From Sphingomonadales bacterium Ga0077531 (GTDB taxonomy: Bacteria; Pseudomonadota; Alphaproteobacteria; Sphingomonadales; Sphingomonadaceae): a stretch of 64,000 bases of DNA. Positions 1 through 9,774 of the stretch are shown here, one piece after another. Each line of letters opens with the position of its first letter. The first letter of the stretch is position 1. The notes under the pieces are model-generated. The model saw only the letters and a program-made list of their open reading frames with translations, was not told where the DNA came from and did no database searches. Position numbers and translations under genes: made by a program. The DNA lies in contig LNED01000033.1 in assembly GCA_001464915.1 (NCBI GenBank), positions 186,001 through 250,000 of the forward strand, given 5' to 3'.

Positions 1-2963
1 TTCAGCCAGTGCTGGCCCAGCAGGTGCACTCCACCACGCAACCTGCGCAGACCCCCGCACCGATCCCTGCCGCCCCGCCAGTGCCGGCCCCGCGCGCACT
101 GCAAGCGAGCGGCGAAGTGCCGTGGCTTTATCGCGGCAGCGACGTCCCGGTCGATGAGAAGTGGCTGTTTGGCGAGATGGACAACGGGCTGCGCTATGCT
201 GTGCGTCGCAATGGCGTGCCGCCGAACCAGGTGTCGATCCGGGTTCGGATCGATGCTGGATCGCTGCATGAACAGGATGAAGAGCAGGGCTATGCCCACC
301 TGCTCGAACACCTTTTGTTTCGGGAAAGCAAATACCTGAAGCAGGCCGAGGCGATTTCCGCATGGCAGCGGCTGGGGGCGACCTTTGGCAGCGATGCCAA
401 TGCCGAGACCAGCCCGACCCACACCGCCTATAAGCTCGACATTCCTGATATTGATGCGGCCAAGCTGACCGAAAGTTTCAAGCTACTGTCGGGCATGATC
501 CGCGAGCCGGTGCTGAATGATGGCAATGTGTCGGCCGAGCGCCCGATTGTGCTGGCCGAAAAGCGTGAGCGCGGCGGGGCGGGGCTGCGAATGGCTGATC
601 TGACCCGGCAGACGTTCTTCGCCGGACAGCGGCTGTCGGTGCGCAATCCGATTGGCACCGAAGAAACGCTGCGCGCCGCCGATGGCAAGGGTGTGAAGGC
701 GTTCTACGAGCGCTGGTATCGCCCGGAAAACACTGTGATCGTGGTCGCCGGCGATGCCGATCCGCTGGTGCTGGCCGGATTGGTCGAACAGTGGTTCGGT
801 GACTGGAAAGGCACCGGCAAGCCCGGCGTTGCACCCGATTTCGGTGATCCGGTTGCTCCCGCTGCTGCGCCCGAAAATCCGGTTGAAGGCACCCCGATTG
901 GCGAGCTTGCGGTAGGGCTGGAACCCGATCTGCCGCGCAGCCTGACCTATGCGGTGATGCGTCCGTGGCGCCCGGTGCAGGACACGATTGTGTACAACGA
1001 GGGCCTGCTGCTCGATGCGATCGCGCAGGCGATCATCAACCGGCGGCTCGAAGCGCGGGCGCGCGGCGGCGGCAGTTTTCTGTATGCGCAGGTGCAGCAG
1101 GATGATGTCTCGCGGTCAGCCGATGCCACATTCGTGACCTTTGCGCCGTTGACCACTGATTGGCAGGCGGCGCTGGCTGACGTGCGCAGCGTGATCGCCG
1201 ATGCGCTGACCAATCCGCCGACACAGGAAGAGATTGACCGCGAGGCCGCCGAATTCGCGGTCGTGTTCGCCAACGAGGTTGAACAGGAAAGCGTGCAATC
1301 GGGCTCTGACCTTGCCAACAATCTCATCAATGCGGTCGATATCCGTGAGGCTGTCGCCGCGCCGCAGACGGTGCTTGGCGTGTTCAACGGGATGAAGCCG
1401 CGCCTCAACCCCGGTGAATTGCTGGCCCGCACCAAGGCGCTATTTGAAGGCACAGTCACCCGATCAGTCTATGTCACGCCAGCTGTTGGTGAGGCTGATA
1501 CGGACGCGCTAAGACTGGCGCTGGCACGCGAGGCCGTGGTCGATGGCAGCGCAAGACTGGCTGCGCAGACATTCTCGTTCGACGAATTGCCCCCCGTGGG
1601 CGCACCGGGGATGATTACCGAACAAAAGCCGCTTGGCGTACTGGAGATCGAACAGGTTGATTTTGCCAACGGCGTGAAGGCGCTGGTTTGGGCCAATCAG
1701 GCGGAACCCGGCCGGGTGACCGTGCGGGTGCGGTTTGGGGCAGGCTACCGCGCATTCGACGAGGACAGTGCAATCTACGCGGCGCTGGGCGAAGGCGCGC
1801 TGGTCGGTTCCGGGCTGGGCGAGCTTGGTCAGAATGAAATTGACCGGCTGGCCACCGGCCGCAAGCTGGGTTTCGATTTTGCGATAGACGATGCGGTGTT
1901 CACCTTCACCGCGCAGACCCGTTCGGAAGATGTTGCCGATCAATTGTATCTGTTCGCTGCCAAGCTGGGGATGCCGCGCTGGGACAAGGATCCGGTGATC
2001 CGCGCCAAGGCGGCGGCGGAGCTCGCTTACAACACTTATTCGACCAGCCCAGGCGGTATTCTCAATCGCGACCTGGAATACCTTGTCAGTGGTGGGGATG
2101 CGCGCTTTGCCACCCCCGATCCGGCAGCATTGCAAGGCGTGACGCCAGAAGGCTTCCGCGCCGTGTGGGAACCGCTCCTCAAGCAAGGCCCGGTCGAGGT
2201 CCTGGTGTTTGGCGAATTTGATCAGCCCGCCGTGATCGAACAACTGCGCCTCACCTTTGGTGCATTGCCACCGCGTGAAACCATCGCGGCAGATGTTGCC
2301 GCGCGGGTGCCGTCCTTCGCCGCATCAGGCGCGCGTCCTGCTATCGTCAACCATCGCGGCGATGCCAATCAGGCGGCTGCCGTGGTCGCTTGGCCGAGCG
2401 GGGGCGGGGTCGCCTCCCTGCGCGAAAGTCGCCAGCTCGAAATTCTCACCCAGCTGTTCAACAATCGCTTACTTGAAGCCCTGCGTGAGCGTGCCGGCGC
2501 CAGCTATTCGCCGCAGGTGTTTTCGAACTGGCCGGCTGATCTGGCGAGCGGCGGGCGGATCACCGCGCTGGCGCAGTTGGAGCCGGAATTCGTGCCGATC
2601 TTCTTTGCCGAAGCCGACAAAATCGCCAAGGATCTCGCTGCCAATCCGCCCACTGCGGACGAATTGGCCCGGGTGACCGAGCCGCTGTCCCAGTTGATCC
2701 GGCGCGCATCGACAGGCAACCAATTCTGGCTGTTCAACCTTGAAGGCGCGACCAGCGATCCGCAGCGGGTGGCGCTGCTGCGCACGTTGCTGGCCGACTA
2801 TTCGCAGACCAGCCCGCAGGTGATGCAGTTCCTTGCCGATCGCTATTTCGCCAAGGGTCTGCCGTATCGGCTCGCGGTAATCCCCGAAGGCCAAACGCTG
2901 GCCGAAGCGTCGACTGCTGGGACTAGCGCGAATGCCGCGGCGAGCGCGGTAGCGGGGCGTTGA
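1..2963 (+). CDS. M16 family zinc metalloprotease (pitrilysin/insulinase type), 5' end outside window
   Basis: The reading frame is open from the left edge, and the first possible start (GTG at 9) falls in a Pro/Ala-rich linker, so the true start and signal peptide are probably upstream of the window. About 985 residues are visible. The inverted zinc motif HLLEH (H97, E100, H101 counting from position 9) follows the typical N-terminal M16 strand-helix, and downstream repeats of the M16 fold continue to the end, as in the two-lobed periplasmic M16 peptidases of Proteobacteria. The second lobe shows no intact HxxEH, which is normal for the family. It probably degrades peptides in the periplasm. 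A 100-bp gap separates it from the DAHP synthase gene, and no functional link is evident. Confidence 0.9.
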   Translation, partial: QPVLAQQVHSTTQPAQTPAPIPAAPPVPAPRALQASGEVPWLYRGSDVPVDEKWLFGEMDNGLRYAVRRNGVPPNQVSIRVRIDAGSLHEQDEEQGYAHLLEHLLFRESKYLKQAEAISAWQRLGATFGSDANAETSPTHTAYKLDIPDIDAAKLTESFKLLSGMIREPVLNDGNVSAERPIVLAEKRERGGAGLRMADLTRQTFFAGQRLSVRNPIGTEETLRAADGKGVKAFYERWYRPENTVIVVAGDADPLVLAGLVEQWFGDWKGTGKPGVAPDFGDPVAPAAAPENPVEGTPIGELAVGLEPDLPRSLTYAVMRPWRPVQDTIVYNEGLLLDAIAQAIINRRLEARARGGGSFLYAQVQQDDVSRSADATFVTFAPLTTDWQAALADVRSVIADALTNPPTQEEIDREAAEFAVVFANEVEQESVQSGSDLANNLINAVDIREAVAAPQTVLGVFNGMKPRLNPGELLARTKALFEGTVTRSVYVTPAVGEADTDALRLALAREAVVDGSARLAAQTFSFDELPPVGAPGMITEQKPLGVLEIEQVDFANGVKALVWANQAEPGRVTVRVRFGAGYRAFDEDSAIYAALGEGALVGSGLGELGQNEIDRLATGRKLGFDFAIDDAVFTFTAQTRSEDVADQLYLFAAKLGMPRWDKDPVIRAKAAAELAYNTYSTSPGGILNRDLEYLVSGGDARFATPDPAALQGVTPEGFRAVWEPLLKQGPVEVLVFGEFDQPAVIEQLRLTFGALPPRETIAADVAARVPSFAASGARPAIVNHRGDANQAAAVVAWPSGGGVASLRESRQLEILTQLFNNRLLEALRERAGASYSPQVFSNWPADLASGGRITALAQLEPEFVPIFFAEADKIAKDLAANPPTADELARVTEPLSQLIRRASTGNQFWLFNLEGATSDPQRVALLRTLLADYSQTSPQVMQFLADRYFAKGLPYRLAVIPEGQTLAEASTAGTSANAAASAVAGR

Positions 2964-2998
2964 TCGCTTGCGATGCTGACAGTGGCCGGGAAATAAAG

Positions 2999-3028
2999 TT
3001 GTCCTGAAGGCCTTTGTCGCTTTACAAT
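2999..3028 (+). promoter_or_regulatory. Putative sigma-70 type promoter for the DAHP synthase gene
   Basis: TTGTCC at 2999-3004 and TACAAT at 3023-3028 are separated by 18 bases. The -10 element matches the consensus at five of six positions, the -35 at four of six. The stretch lies in the gap after the M16 protease gene and is more AT-rich than its surroundings. This is a motif match only. Confidence 0.4.
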
Positions 3029-3092
3029 TGAAACGCGGCTCGGGTAGCGGCGGCCCCCGCAAGCCATGCGGATGAACGAAAGAGTATTGAAC

Positions 3093-4478
3093 GTGCCCAC
3101 GACCTGGACCCCGGATAGCTGGAAGGCTCACGAAGCGCGCCATCTGCCGCATTATGAAGATGCGGCCGAGTTGGCCGAGGCGGAAAAGACCCTTTCATCC
3201 TATCCCCCGCTGGTATTTGCGGGCGAAGCGCGGGCGTTGACGGCCGATCTGGCGCAGGTCGCAGGCGGTCATGGTTTCCTGCTGCAAGGCGGCGACTGCG
3301 CGGAAAGCTTTGCCGAGTTTCATCCGAACAACATCCGCGACACCTTCCGCGCGATCTTGCAGATGGCGGTGGTGATGACCTTCGCAAGCAAACGCCCGGT
3401 GGTGAAGGTTGGGCGCATGGCGGGGCAGTTTGCTAAGCCGCGCTCCGCCCCGACCGAGACGATCGATGGCGTGACCCTGCCAAGCTACCTTGGCGACAAT
3501 ATCAACGGCATCGAATTCGATCCGGTCTCGCGCCGCAATGATCCTGCCCGCATGGTGCGCGCCTATTCGCAGGCGGCGGCAACGCTCAACCTGCTGCGTG
3601 CGTTTGCGGGCGGCGGCTATGCCAACCTGCGGCAAGTGCACCAATGGACGCTGGATTTCATGGGCCGCACCCCGTGGACCGAAAAATTCGCCGAGATGGC
3701 CGACCGGATTGGGGAGGCGCTCGATTTCATGGAGGCCTGCGGGGTGGATCCCAGCACGGTGCCGCAATTGAAGGGCACTAGCTTCTATACCAGCCACGAA
3801 AGTCTGCTGCTGCCTTACGAGGAGGCGATGACGCGGCAGGATTCGCTGACCGGCGACTGGTACGCCACATCCGCGCATATGCTGTGGATCGGGGATCGCA
3901 CGCGCTTCCCCGGCTCGGCGCATATCGAATATGCGCGTGGGATCGGCAATCCGCTCGGCATGAAATGCGGGCCAAGCCTTGAGCCTGATGCGCTGCTGAC
4001 GCTGCTCGATGTATTGAACCCCAAGCGTGAAGCGGGCCGGATCACGCTCATCAGCCGGTTCGGCCACGACAAGGTCGAAGACGGCCTGCCGCGCCTCGTC
4101 CGCGCAGTCGAGCGTGAAGGACATCCGGTGGTGTGGAGCTGCGACCCGATGCACGGCAACGTGGTCAAGTCGGACACCGGCTTCAAGACCCGCCCGTTCG
4201 ACCGCATCCTGCGCGAAGTGAAAGGCTTTTTCGCCGTTCACCGCGCTGAAGGGACGCACCCGGGCGGCATCCATATCGAGATGACCGGGCAGGATGTGAC
4301 CGAATGCGTCGGGGGCGCAGTGGCGATCACCGAGGAACGTTTGGGCGATCGCTATCACACCCATTGCGACCCGCGCCTCAACGCCGAACAATCGCTTGAA
4401 CTGGCGTTTCTGGTGGCCGAAATGCTCAACGAAGCGGCGGGCGAACGCGCGGGCGAGATCAGCGCTAACGCGGCGTGA
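3093..4478 (+). CDS. aroG: Class II 3-deoxy-D-arabino-heptulosonate 7-phosphate (DAHP) synthase
   Basis: Catalyses the first step of the shikimate pathway: phosphoenolpyruvate plus erythrose 4-phosphate to DAHP, in the cytoplasm. The protein is plant/actinobacterial-type (class II): WTPDSW at the N-terminus, the block [23 protein letters not shown], a TSFYTSHE segment, and KCGPSL and HTHCDPRLN near the C-terminus. Length (about 461 residues) fits the class. I place the start at GTG 3093 because GAAAGAG lies eight bases upstream and homologues start just before WTPDSW; an ATG at 3066 in the same frame would add nine residues. A promoter-like sequence precedes it. It stands alone, about 110 bp upstream of egtB. 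Confidence 0.93.
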   Translation: MPTTWTPDSWKAHEARHLPHYEDAAELAEAEKTLSSYPPLVFAGEARALTADLAQVAGGHGFLLQGGDCAESFAEFHPNNIRDTFRAILQMAVVMTFASKRPVVKVGRMAGQFAKPRSAPTETIDGVTLPSYLGDNINGIEFDPVSRRNDPARMVRAYSQAAATLNLLRAFAGGGYANLRQVHQWTLDFMGRTPWTEKFAEMADRIGEALDFMEACGVDPSTVPQLKGTSFYTSHESLLLPYEEAMTRQDSLTGDWYATSAHMLWIGDRTRFPGSAHIEYARGIGNPLGMKCGPSLEPDALLTLLDVLNPKREAGRITLISRFGHDKVEDGLPRLVRAVEREGHPVVWSCDPMHGNVVKSDTGFKTRPFDRILREVKGFFAVHRAEGTHPGGIHIEMTGQDVTECVGGAVAITEERLGDRYHTHCDPRLNAEQSLELAFLVAEMLNEAAGERAGEISANAA

Positions 4479-4588
4479 GCGACGGGCCGGCCCGCGTGTA
4501 GGGCCGGTGCCTTCTGCTATGCCTTTCAATTGTCACGGCGCTTCGGCATGATCGTCGTTGAACGGCGAGGCGGTAACAGGAGAAGCCC

Positions 4589-5833
4589 GTGCCCCAAAGT
4601 GCGCCGCAAGGCGAACACAGTGATGATGCGGTAGCTTCGCCCGCCGCGCGATTCCGGGCCACCCGCGCGCTGACCGAGGCGCTCGCCGGGCCGCTGAGCG
4701 ATGCCGATGCAAGCCTGCAATCGATGGAGGATGCCTCGCCCGCCAAGTGGCATCTGGCGCACACCACGTGGTTCTGGGAGACGTTTCTGCTGCGCGACCA
4801 TGCGCCCAGATACCGGCTGTACCGCGAAGACTGGCCGTTTCTGTTCAATTCTTATTACGAGGCTGAAGGCGCACGGATCAGCCGGGCGGCGCGCGGATTG
4901 CTGTCGCGCCCGACGCTTGCCGAAGTGCTCGAATGGCGTGCGGTGGTGACCGACGCCATGATGCCGCTGCTGGATGATCCGGCGCTGGTGGGGCTGATTG
5001 CGCTGGGCGTGGCGCACGAACAGCAGCACATCGAATTACTGCTGACCGACATCAAGCATGCGCTGTTCCAGAACCCGCTCGGCCCGGCGATGTGGGACGG
5101 TTCACCGGCCGCTGCTTCGCCCGCCGCGCCGCTCGGCTGGCACTCTCACCCCGGCGGGATTGCGATGATCGGGCATGATGGCACCGGGTTTGCATTCGAC
5201 AATGAAGGCCCGCGCCACCGTGTGCTGTTGGAGCCCTTTGCACTGGCGGATCGGCTGATCACCAATGGCGAATGGGACGAATTCACCGTTGATGGCGGTT
5301 ATCGCAACGCCCGCCTGTGGCTTGCCGATGGCTGGGGCTGGGTGCAGCGTGAAGGCGTCGCCGCGCCGCTTTATTGGCAGGATAATCAGAATTTTACCCA
5401 CCAGGGTTGGCAGGCACGCGATCCCAATGCGCCAGTCACGCACATCTCCTATTTCGAAGCGGATGCCTTCGCTACGTGGGCCGGTGCGCGGCTGCCGACT
5501 GAGTTTGAGTGGGAGGCTGTTGCGGCTTCGGGCCACGATCCGGCGGGCGGCAATCAGCTCGATTCCGCCGCCCCGCCACTGCCCCAAGGCGGCCCCGGAT
5601 TGTTCGGTGATTGCTGGCAATTCACCCGTTCCGCCTATCTGCCATACCCCGGTTTCCGCGTCGCAGACGGCGCGGTGGGCGAGTACAACGGCAAGTTCAT
5701 GAGCGGTCAGGTGGTGCTGCGCGGCGCGTCCTGCGCGACCGTCAGAGGCCATTCCCGAGCCTCGTATAGGAACTTCTTCTATTCCAACCAACGCTGGCAA
5801 TTCACTGGCCTGCGCCTTGCGAAAGACGCGTAA
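4589..5833 (+). CDS. egtB: Ergothioneine biosynthesis protein EgtB (hercynine oxygenase / sulfoxide synthase)
   Basis: Non-heme iron enzyme that uses O2 to join hercynine to a thiol (gamma-glutamylcysteine or cysteine) in ergothioneine synthesis. The N-terminal DinB-like domain carries the iron site: H58 within KWHLAHTT, then HEQQHIE (H143, H147, E149) giving the HX3HXE signature. The C-terminal half is a formylglycine-generating-enzyme-like domain (FEWEAVA, VLRGASCATV, YRNFF, WQFTGLRLA). Length of 414 residues is typical. The GTG start at 4589 has AGGAGA nine bases upstream. The stop codon is one base before the egtD start, so the two are co-transcribed. No egtC or egtE is adjacent, as is usual in Proteobacteria. 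Confidence 0.93.
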   Translation: MPQSAPQGEHSDDAVASPAARFRATRALTEALAGPLSDADASLQSMEDASPAKWHLAHTTWFWETFLLRDHAPRYRLYREDWPFLFNSYYEAEGARISRAARGLLSRPTLAEVLEWRAVVTDAMMPLLDDPALVGLIALGVAHEQQHIELLLTDIKHALFQNPLGPAMWDGSPAAASPAAPLGWHSHPGGIAMIGHDGTGFAFDNEGPRHRVLLEPFALADRLITNGEWDEFTVDGGYRNARLWLADGWGWVQREGVAAPLYWQDNQNFTHQGWQARDPNAPVTHISYFEADAFATWAGARLPTEFEWEAVAASGHDPAGGNQLDSAAPPLPQGGPGLFGDCWQFTRSAYLPYPGFRVADGAVGEYNGKFMSGQVVLRGASCATVRGHSRASYRNFFYSNQRWQFTGLRLAKDA

Positions 5834-5834
5834 A

Positions 5835-6821
5835 ATGACACCTAACCCGGGTCTAAGGCTGGTCAAGAGGGATGCTAGCGGGGTCGACCTCGCTTTTCGG
5901 TCAGATGTGCTGTTGGGGCTCGCGCAAATCCAAAAGGCAGTGCCCGCGCGCTGGTTTTATGACGATGCCGGATCGCAGCTGTTTGAGGACATCACGCAGC
6001 TGACCGAATACTACCCGACCCGCGCCGAAGCCGAAATTTTGCAAGGCCGCTCGGGCGAGATCGCCGATCTGATCGGGCCGGGCCGCGCGGTGGTTGAATT
6101 CGGTTCGGGATCGTCGGTCAAGACGCCGCTGCTGCTGTCGGCGATCAGCCCTTCCGCCTATGTCCCGCTCGACATTGCAGGCGATTTTCTGCGCGCTTCG
6201 TCGGCGGAACTGGCGGCGAAGTTTCCGGGCCTGCCGGTTTATCCGGTTGAGGCGGATTTCATGCGTCGGGTTGAATTGCCGAGCGAAGTCGCCGACCTGC
6301 CCAAGCTCGGATTCTTTCCTGGATCGACCATCGGCAACATGATCGCCCGCACGGCGACCGATCTGCTGCGTTCGATGCGCGAGACGTTGGGGACGGGCGC
6401 GCTACTGTTGATCGGGATGGATCTGGTCAAGGACGAGGACGTGCTGATCGCCGCTTATGACGATGCAGCGGGGGTGACGGCGGCGTTCAACCTCAATCTG
6501 CTCACCCGGATCAACCGAGAGTTGGGCGGGGACATTCCGATCGCGGCTTTCCGCCACGAAGCGCGCTGGAATGATACATTTGCGCGGATCGAGATGCATC
6601 TGGTGGCGCAATCTGACATCGCCTTCACTGTCAGCGGCGAGCAGTTTGCGATGTCGGCGGGGACAAGCATCCACACCGAAAACAGCCACAAGTTCACCCG
6701 CCGTTCGGGGCAGACGCTGTTGGCGGCAGGCGGGTGGGAACCGCGCGCACGCTGGGCGGATAGCGCAGGGCAATTCCTGCTGGTGTTGGCAGAAGCCTGC
6801 CCGCCGCGCTCTGCACCCTGA
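5835..6821 (+). CDS. egtD: L-histidine N-alpha-methyltransferase EgtD
   Basis: S-adenosylmethionine-dependent enzyme that trimethylates histidine to hercynine, the substrate of EgtB. The sequence shows the EgtD N-terminal segment (PARWFYDDAGSQLFE, LTEYYPTRAE), the SAM site VVEFGSGSSVKTPLLL, PLDIAGDFL, FFPGSTIGN, and the C-terminal IHTENSHKFT that forms the histidine pocket. I chose ATG 5835, directly after the egtB stop at 5831-5833; an in-frame upstream start at 5817 would overlap egtB. The 328-residue length fits the family. With egtB it makes a minimal two-gene ergothioneine operon, pointing to antioxidant thiol production. Confidence 0.93.
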   Translation: MTPNPGLRLVKRDASGVDLAFRSDVLLGLAQIQKAVPARWFYDDAGSQLFEDITQLTEYYPTRAEAEILQGRSGEIADLIGPGRAVVEFGSGSSVKTPLLLSAISPSAYVPLDIAGDFLRASSAELAAKFPGLPVYPVEADFMRRVELPSEVADLPKLGFFPGSTIGNMIARTATDLLRSMRETLGTGALLLIGMDLVKDEDVLIAAYDDAAGVTAAFNLNLLTRINRELGGDIPIAAFRHEARWNDTFARIEMHLVAQSDIAFTVSGEQFAMSAGTSIHTENSHKFTRRSGQTLLAAGGWEPRARWADSAGQFLLVLAEACPPRSAP

Positions 6822-6867
6822 GCTGTGATGAGGTGAAACTTCGCCGCCGCTCGCGCGTTGGCAGGGG

Positions 6868-7815
6868 ATGAACGAACACACGGAAATTCTGATCATCGGC
6901 GGCGGCATGGCGGGGCTTTCCTGCGCCACTGCTTTGGCAGGCTCGGGGCGCCCAGTCATCGTGCTCGACAAGGGGCGCGGGCCCGGCGGGCGGATGGCGG
7001 CGCGTCGGGTGGAGATTGATGGCGCCAACGTCAGCTTCGATCACGGTGCACAATATTTCACCGCGCGCGATCCGGCGTTTCGCGAAGCTGTGGCGGCGTG
7101 GGAAGCGGCCGGCGTCGCCGCACGCTGGCCTGCTGCGGGTGATGAGGCATGGGTCGGCACGCCGGGGATGAACGCGCCGATCAGGGCGATGGCCGAGAAC
7201 CTCGATGTGCGCTGGGGTGTGCGGGCTGAGACGGTTGAGCGAAACGATGCGGGCTGGCGCGTTGCGGCGGGTGAGCAGACCTTCACCGCCACCACCGTGC
7301 TGATCGCCGTTCCCGCTGAGCAGGCTGCGGTGCTGCTGGCCGAAATCGCGCCCGATCTTGCTGCCTTGGCGGGCGGCGTGCAGTCCGCGCCGTGCTGGGT
7401 GGTGATGGCGGGCTTTGCCGCGCCGCTGCCGATTGCCGATGATACCTTTCGCAGCGACACCGGCCCCATCAGCTGGGCTGCGCGCAATTCGGCCAAGCCG
7501 GGGCGAGCGGGCGCGGAAACGTGGGTGATCCACGCCTCCCAGGCGCGCAGCCGAGACATTATCGACCTACCCAAGGATCAAGCCGCCGCTGCACTGCTGG
7601 CTGATTTTTTTGCTGCCACTGGGATCGCGCCAGCCGTGGCGACCCATCTCGACGCGCACCGCTGGCTTTACGCGCTACCGCAAGCGATCAAGGGTGCGGG
7701 CGCGCGGTTCGATCTGGCGCTGGGTCTGGGGATTGCCGGCGATTACCTTCACAGCCCGCGTGTCGAAGGCGCTTGGCTGTCGGGCCGCACGCTCGCGGCG
7801 ATGGTGGCTCAGTAA
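6868..7815 (+). CDS. Renalase-like NAD(P)/FAD-dependent oxidoreductase
   Basis: Probable flavoprotein amine oxidase/oxidoreductase. The N-terminus has a Rossmann dinucleotide site (IIGGGMAGLSCATAL) followed by an acidic strand end (VLDKGRGPGGRMAARR) and FDHGAQYFTAR, the pattern of bacterial renalase-type proteins. A second FAD-contact region lies near the C-terminus (GLGIAGDYL, VEGAWLSGRTLA). Length of 315 residues is typical. The substrate cannot be told from sequence; bacterial renalases oxidise dihydronicotinamide isomers, and that is only one possibility. Its stop overlaps the convergent FkbM gene by seven bases. It lies 46 bp after egtD and may share that transcript. Confidence 0.8.
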   Translation: MNEHTEILIIGGGMAGLSCATALAGSGRPVIVLDKGRGPGGRMAARRVEIDGANVSFDHGAQYFTARDPAFREAVAAWEAAGVAARWPAAGDEAWVGTPGMNAPIRAMAENLDVRWGVRAETVERNDAGWRVAAGEQTFTATTVLIAVPAEQAAVLLAEIAPDLAALAGGVQSAPCWVVMAGFAAPLPIADDTFRSDTGPISWAARNSAKPGRAGAETWVIHASQARSRDIIDLPKDQAAAALLADFFAATGIAPAVATHLDAHRWLYALPQAIKGAGARFDLALGLGIAGDYLHSPRVEGAWLSGRTLAAMVAQ

Positions 7816-8609
7816 CGGGTCGCCAGCACGTCGTAGTGATGCCCGCGCCCGTATTTGGCAAAGCGGGCGAAGCCTGCCGCGCGTAGCCCGGCCTCTATGT
7901 CCGCCGCGCTCGTCCAGCGATCATCGACTTCGTAAAAGATCGCGGTGACGCGCGAGAAACTCACTGTCTTGGCGAGTTCGGCGATCACCACCGCCTCCAA
8001 CCCCTCGACGTCGATTTTGACAAACATGGGCAGCTTGCCCGCCAGCAGCGGATCGACCAACGGGGCGTTGATGGTGGAGATGGTCACACCGCCTGAAAGC
8101 TTCTCGCCCCCGCTTGCGCCCCCGGTTGAGCCATCGCGCCCCGCAAGGCTCGCCGTGCCGGTGTGATCGGCGGCGACGCTGATCTGAACCTCCCCCACTG
8201 TGGCCGCAATCGCCAGTTGGTGCAGCACGGTGCGCTGCGCCCCGCCATTCAGCGCCACATTGGCTGCCAGCCGCGCATAGGTTGCGGGCACTGGTTCAAA
8301 CGCGATGATCCGCTGGCAGTGCGGATTTTGCGCCGCGATCAGGCTGTAGAGCCCCTGATTGGCGCCGATATCGACGAAGATGAAATCATCCACTTGCCCC
8401 AGCAGCAGGTCAGAAAGATCGCGGCCATAGGTGCCGAAAACGCAGTAGCGGAAGGTCGTGTCCTGCCAGTTGGGGGTCATCGCTACGCCATAGGCCGATT
8501 GCACCGGGCCGGCCGACAGCGCCGCCATAACGGGCGAAAGCGCGGCCGCCCGCAATTTGCGCACCGTTTTGACCACGCCGTAGCGCCAGAAGTCGCCGAA
8601 ACTAGCCAA
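7809..8609 (-). CDS. FkbM family SAM-dependent methyltransferase
   Basis: Class I methyltransferase of the FkbM type, which O-methylates sugars or polyketides. Visible motifs are the SAM site FVDIGANQGLYSLIAA, the ribose-binding acidic segment IIAFEPVPATYARL, and KIDVEGLEAVVIAEL near the C-terminus. I prefer a TTG start at 8609 because GAAGGAAGG lies just upstream and the start overlaps the stop of the preceding gene; an ATG at 8645 exists but has no ribosome site and lies inside the neighbouring gene. Last gene of a leftward three-gene set with the CDP-glycerol transferase-like protein and the nucleotidyltransferase, so it probably methylates a surface glycan or polyol-phosphate polymer. Confidence 0.8.
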   Translation of the reverse strand: MASFGDFWRYGVVKTVRKLRAAALSPVMAALSAGPVQSAYGVAMTPNWQDTTFRYCVFGTYGRDLSDLLLGQVDDFIFVDIGANQGLYSLIAAQNPHCQRIIAFEPVPATYARLAANVALNGGAQRTVLHQLAIAATVGEVQISVAADHTGTASLAGRDGSTGGASGGEKLSGGVTISTINAPLVDPLLAGKLPMFVKIDVEGLEAVVIAELAKTVSFSRVTAIFYEVDDRWTSAADIEAGLRAAGFARFAKYGRGHHYDVLATRY

Positions 8610-9774
8610 GTGTGGCCCTTCCTTCGAGAAATGCGCTGATCGCATCCGCCGCCCGCTCGGCTGACGGCCTGTCGCTGAGCGAAAATGTGGCGTCAATCAA
8701 AGCCTGTTGCGCGCCCGCATATTCGCCGCGCGATGCCACCGCTGCATCAATTACATCGAGCAGCCCATCGGCATTTTCCAGCACCGGCCCGGCGCGCCAG
8801 TGCAGGTAGTTGGGATCGTCCTGCCAATCCACGTTGTGCGAATTGAGGAACAGACAGGGGCGGGGGCTGCGCAGGAATTCGTACACCTGACTGCTGACAT
8901 CACCGAGGTAGATGTCGGCGCGGTTGGTGTAGCTCATGTCGCTGCTGGCAGCGCTGTCGGTGTCGATGTGGATGCGCGGATCGGCGCGCACCTGCGGCCC
9001 CGGCGGCATCACCCGCGCAAGGCTCGGCGGGTCGACCGTCACCACCCACTTGCGTTCGAACAGCATCACATGGGGCGCGAAAATCAGGTTGTACCTATCC
9101 TGATTGCGGAACGCATGGAGCACCGCCGCGCCATGCTTGAACCAGCTCGACAGTTTGGGGGAGGGGTGGGGGTTATACAGCACCACCGGCCGCTCCGGCG
9201 CGGGGAAGGTATCGGCAAAGCGGTTGGCCGCGCACAGGTCGAACTTGGGATAGCCGACCAGCGCAATCTGTTCTGGCGTGAGGCCCGCCTCGGCAATCAA
9301 CCGATCGCGGATTTTGGGGCCGGAGACCAGCACCAGATCGAAGCCCACGCTTTCCTTGTTGAACCCGATCGCCCGGTCGCCCGCGCCGTGGCGGGTGTGG
9401 ATCAGTTTGAGATTATCGAGGCCATAGTGCGTCTTGAGCAGCAGTGAGGTTTTTTCCGACACCACCACCGCATCGAAACTGGCAAAGAATTCGCGGTTGT
9501 CACGGTAGATCAGAAGTTTGTTGGCAGGAATCAGCCGCTCTAACGTGCTGGCCAGCAACTGCGATCCGCTGCGCTTCAGCCCAAGTTCGACCAGCTCCAC
9601 CCGTTCCAGCAGCGCCGGGTTGGCCTGCCGTTCGATCTCGGCGCGGATCGCAGCTTTGGCATAGGCGAGCACAATCTGGTGCGTCCCCCTTTCTGCCAGC
9701 GCCAGCGCAATCGGCAAGCTATGGGCAAGCTGATGGATCTGATCGTGGTTGAACAGGAAACAGATGCGCTTCAT
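8602..9774 (-). CDS. CDP-glycerol glycerophosphotransferase-like (TagB/TarF-like) surface polymer transferase
   Basis: A 390-residue cytosolic protein with the two-lobed GT-B layout of teichoic-acid type polyol-phosphate transferases. Recognisable parts are HTRHGAGDRAIGF in the N-lobe, a donor-lobe segment VVLYNPHPSPKLSSW, FAPHVMLF, and SYTNRADIYLGDVSSQVYEFL followed by RPCLFLNSHNVDW, which matches the conserved donor-site region of the family. Its start overlaps the upstream nucleotidyltransferase by four bases (ATGA). The pair, an activated-polyol-forming enzyme followed by a transferase, suggests synthesis of a phosphodiester-linked surface decoration. The donor (CDP-glycerol or another CDP-polyol) is not determined. 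Confidence 0.7.
   Translation of the reverse strand: MKRICFLFNHDQIHQLAHSLPIALALAERGTHQIVLAYAKAAIRAEIERQANPALLERVELVELGLKRSGSQLLASTLERLIPANKLLIYRDNREFFASFDAVVVSEKTSLLLKTHYGLDNLKLIHTRHGAGDRAIGFNKESVGFDLVLVSGPKIRDRLIAEAGLTPEQIALVGYPKFDLCAANRFADTFPAPERPVVLYNPHPSPKLSSWFKHGAAVLHAFRNQDRYNLIFAPHVMLFERKWVVTVDPPSLARVMPPGPQVRADPRIHIDTDSAASSDMSYTNRADIYLGDVSSQVYEFLRSPRPCLFLNSHNVDWQDDPNYLHWRAGPVLENADGLLDVIDAAVASRGEYAGAQQALIDATFSLSDRPSAERAADAISAFLEGRATLG

Noticed and set aside
3195..4529. Long open frame antisense to the DAHP synthase gene (444 codons)
   Set aside because: It mirrors a well-conserved gene on the other strand; such frames are common in GC-rich DNA, and the translation shows no domain or start signal.
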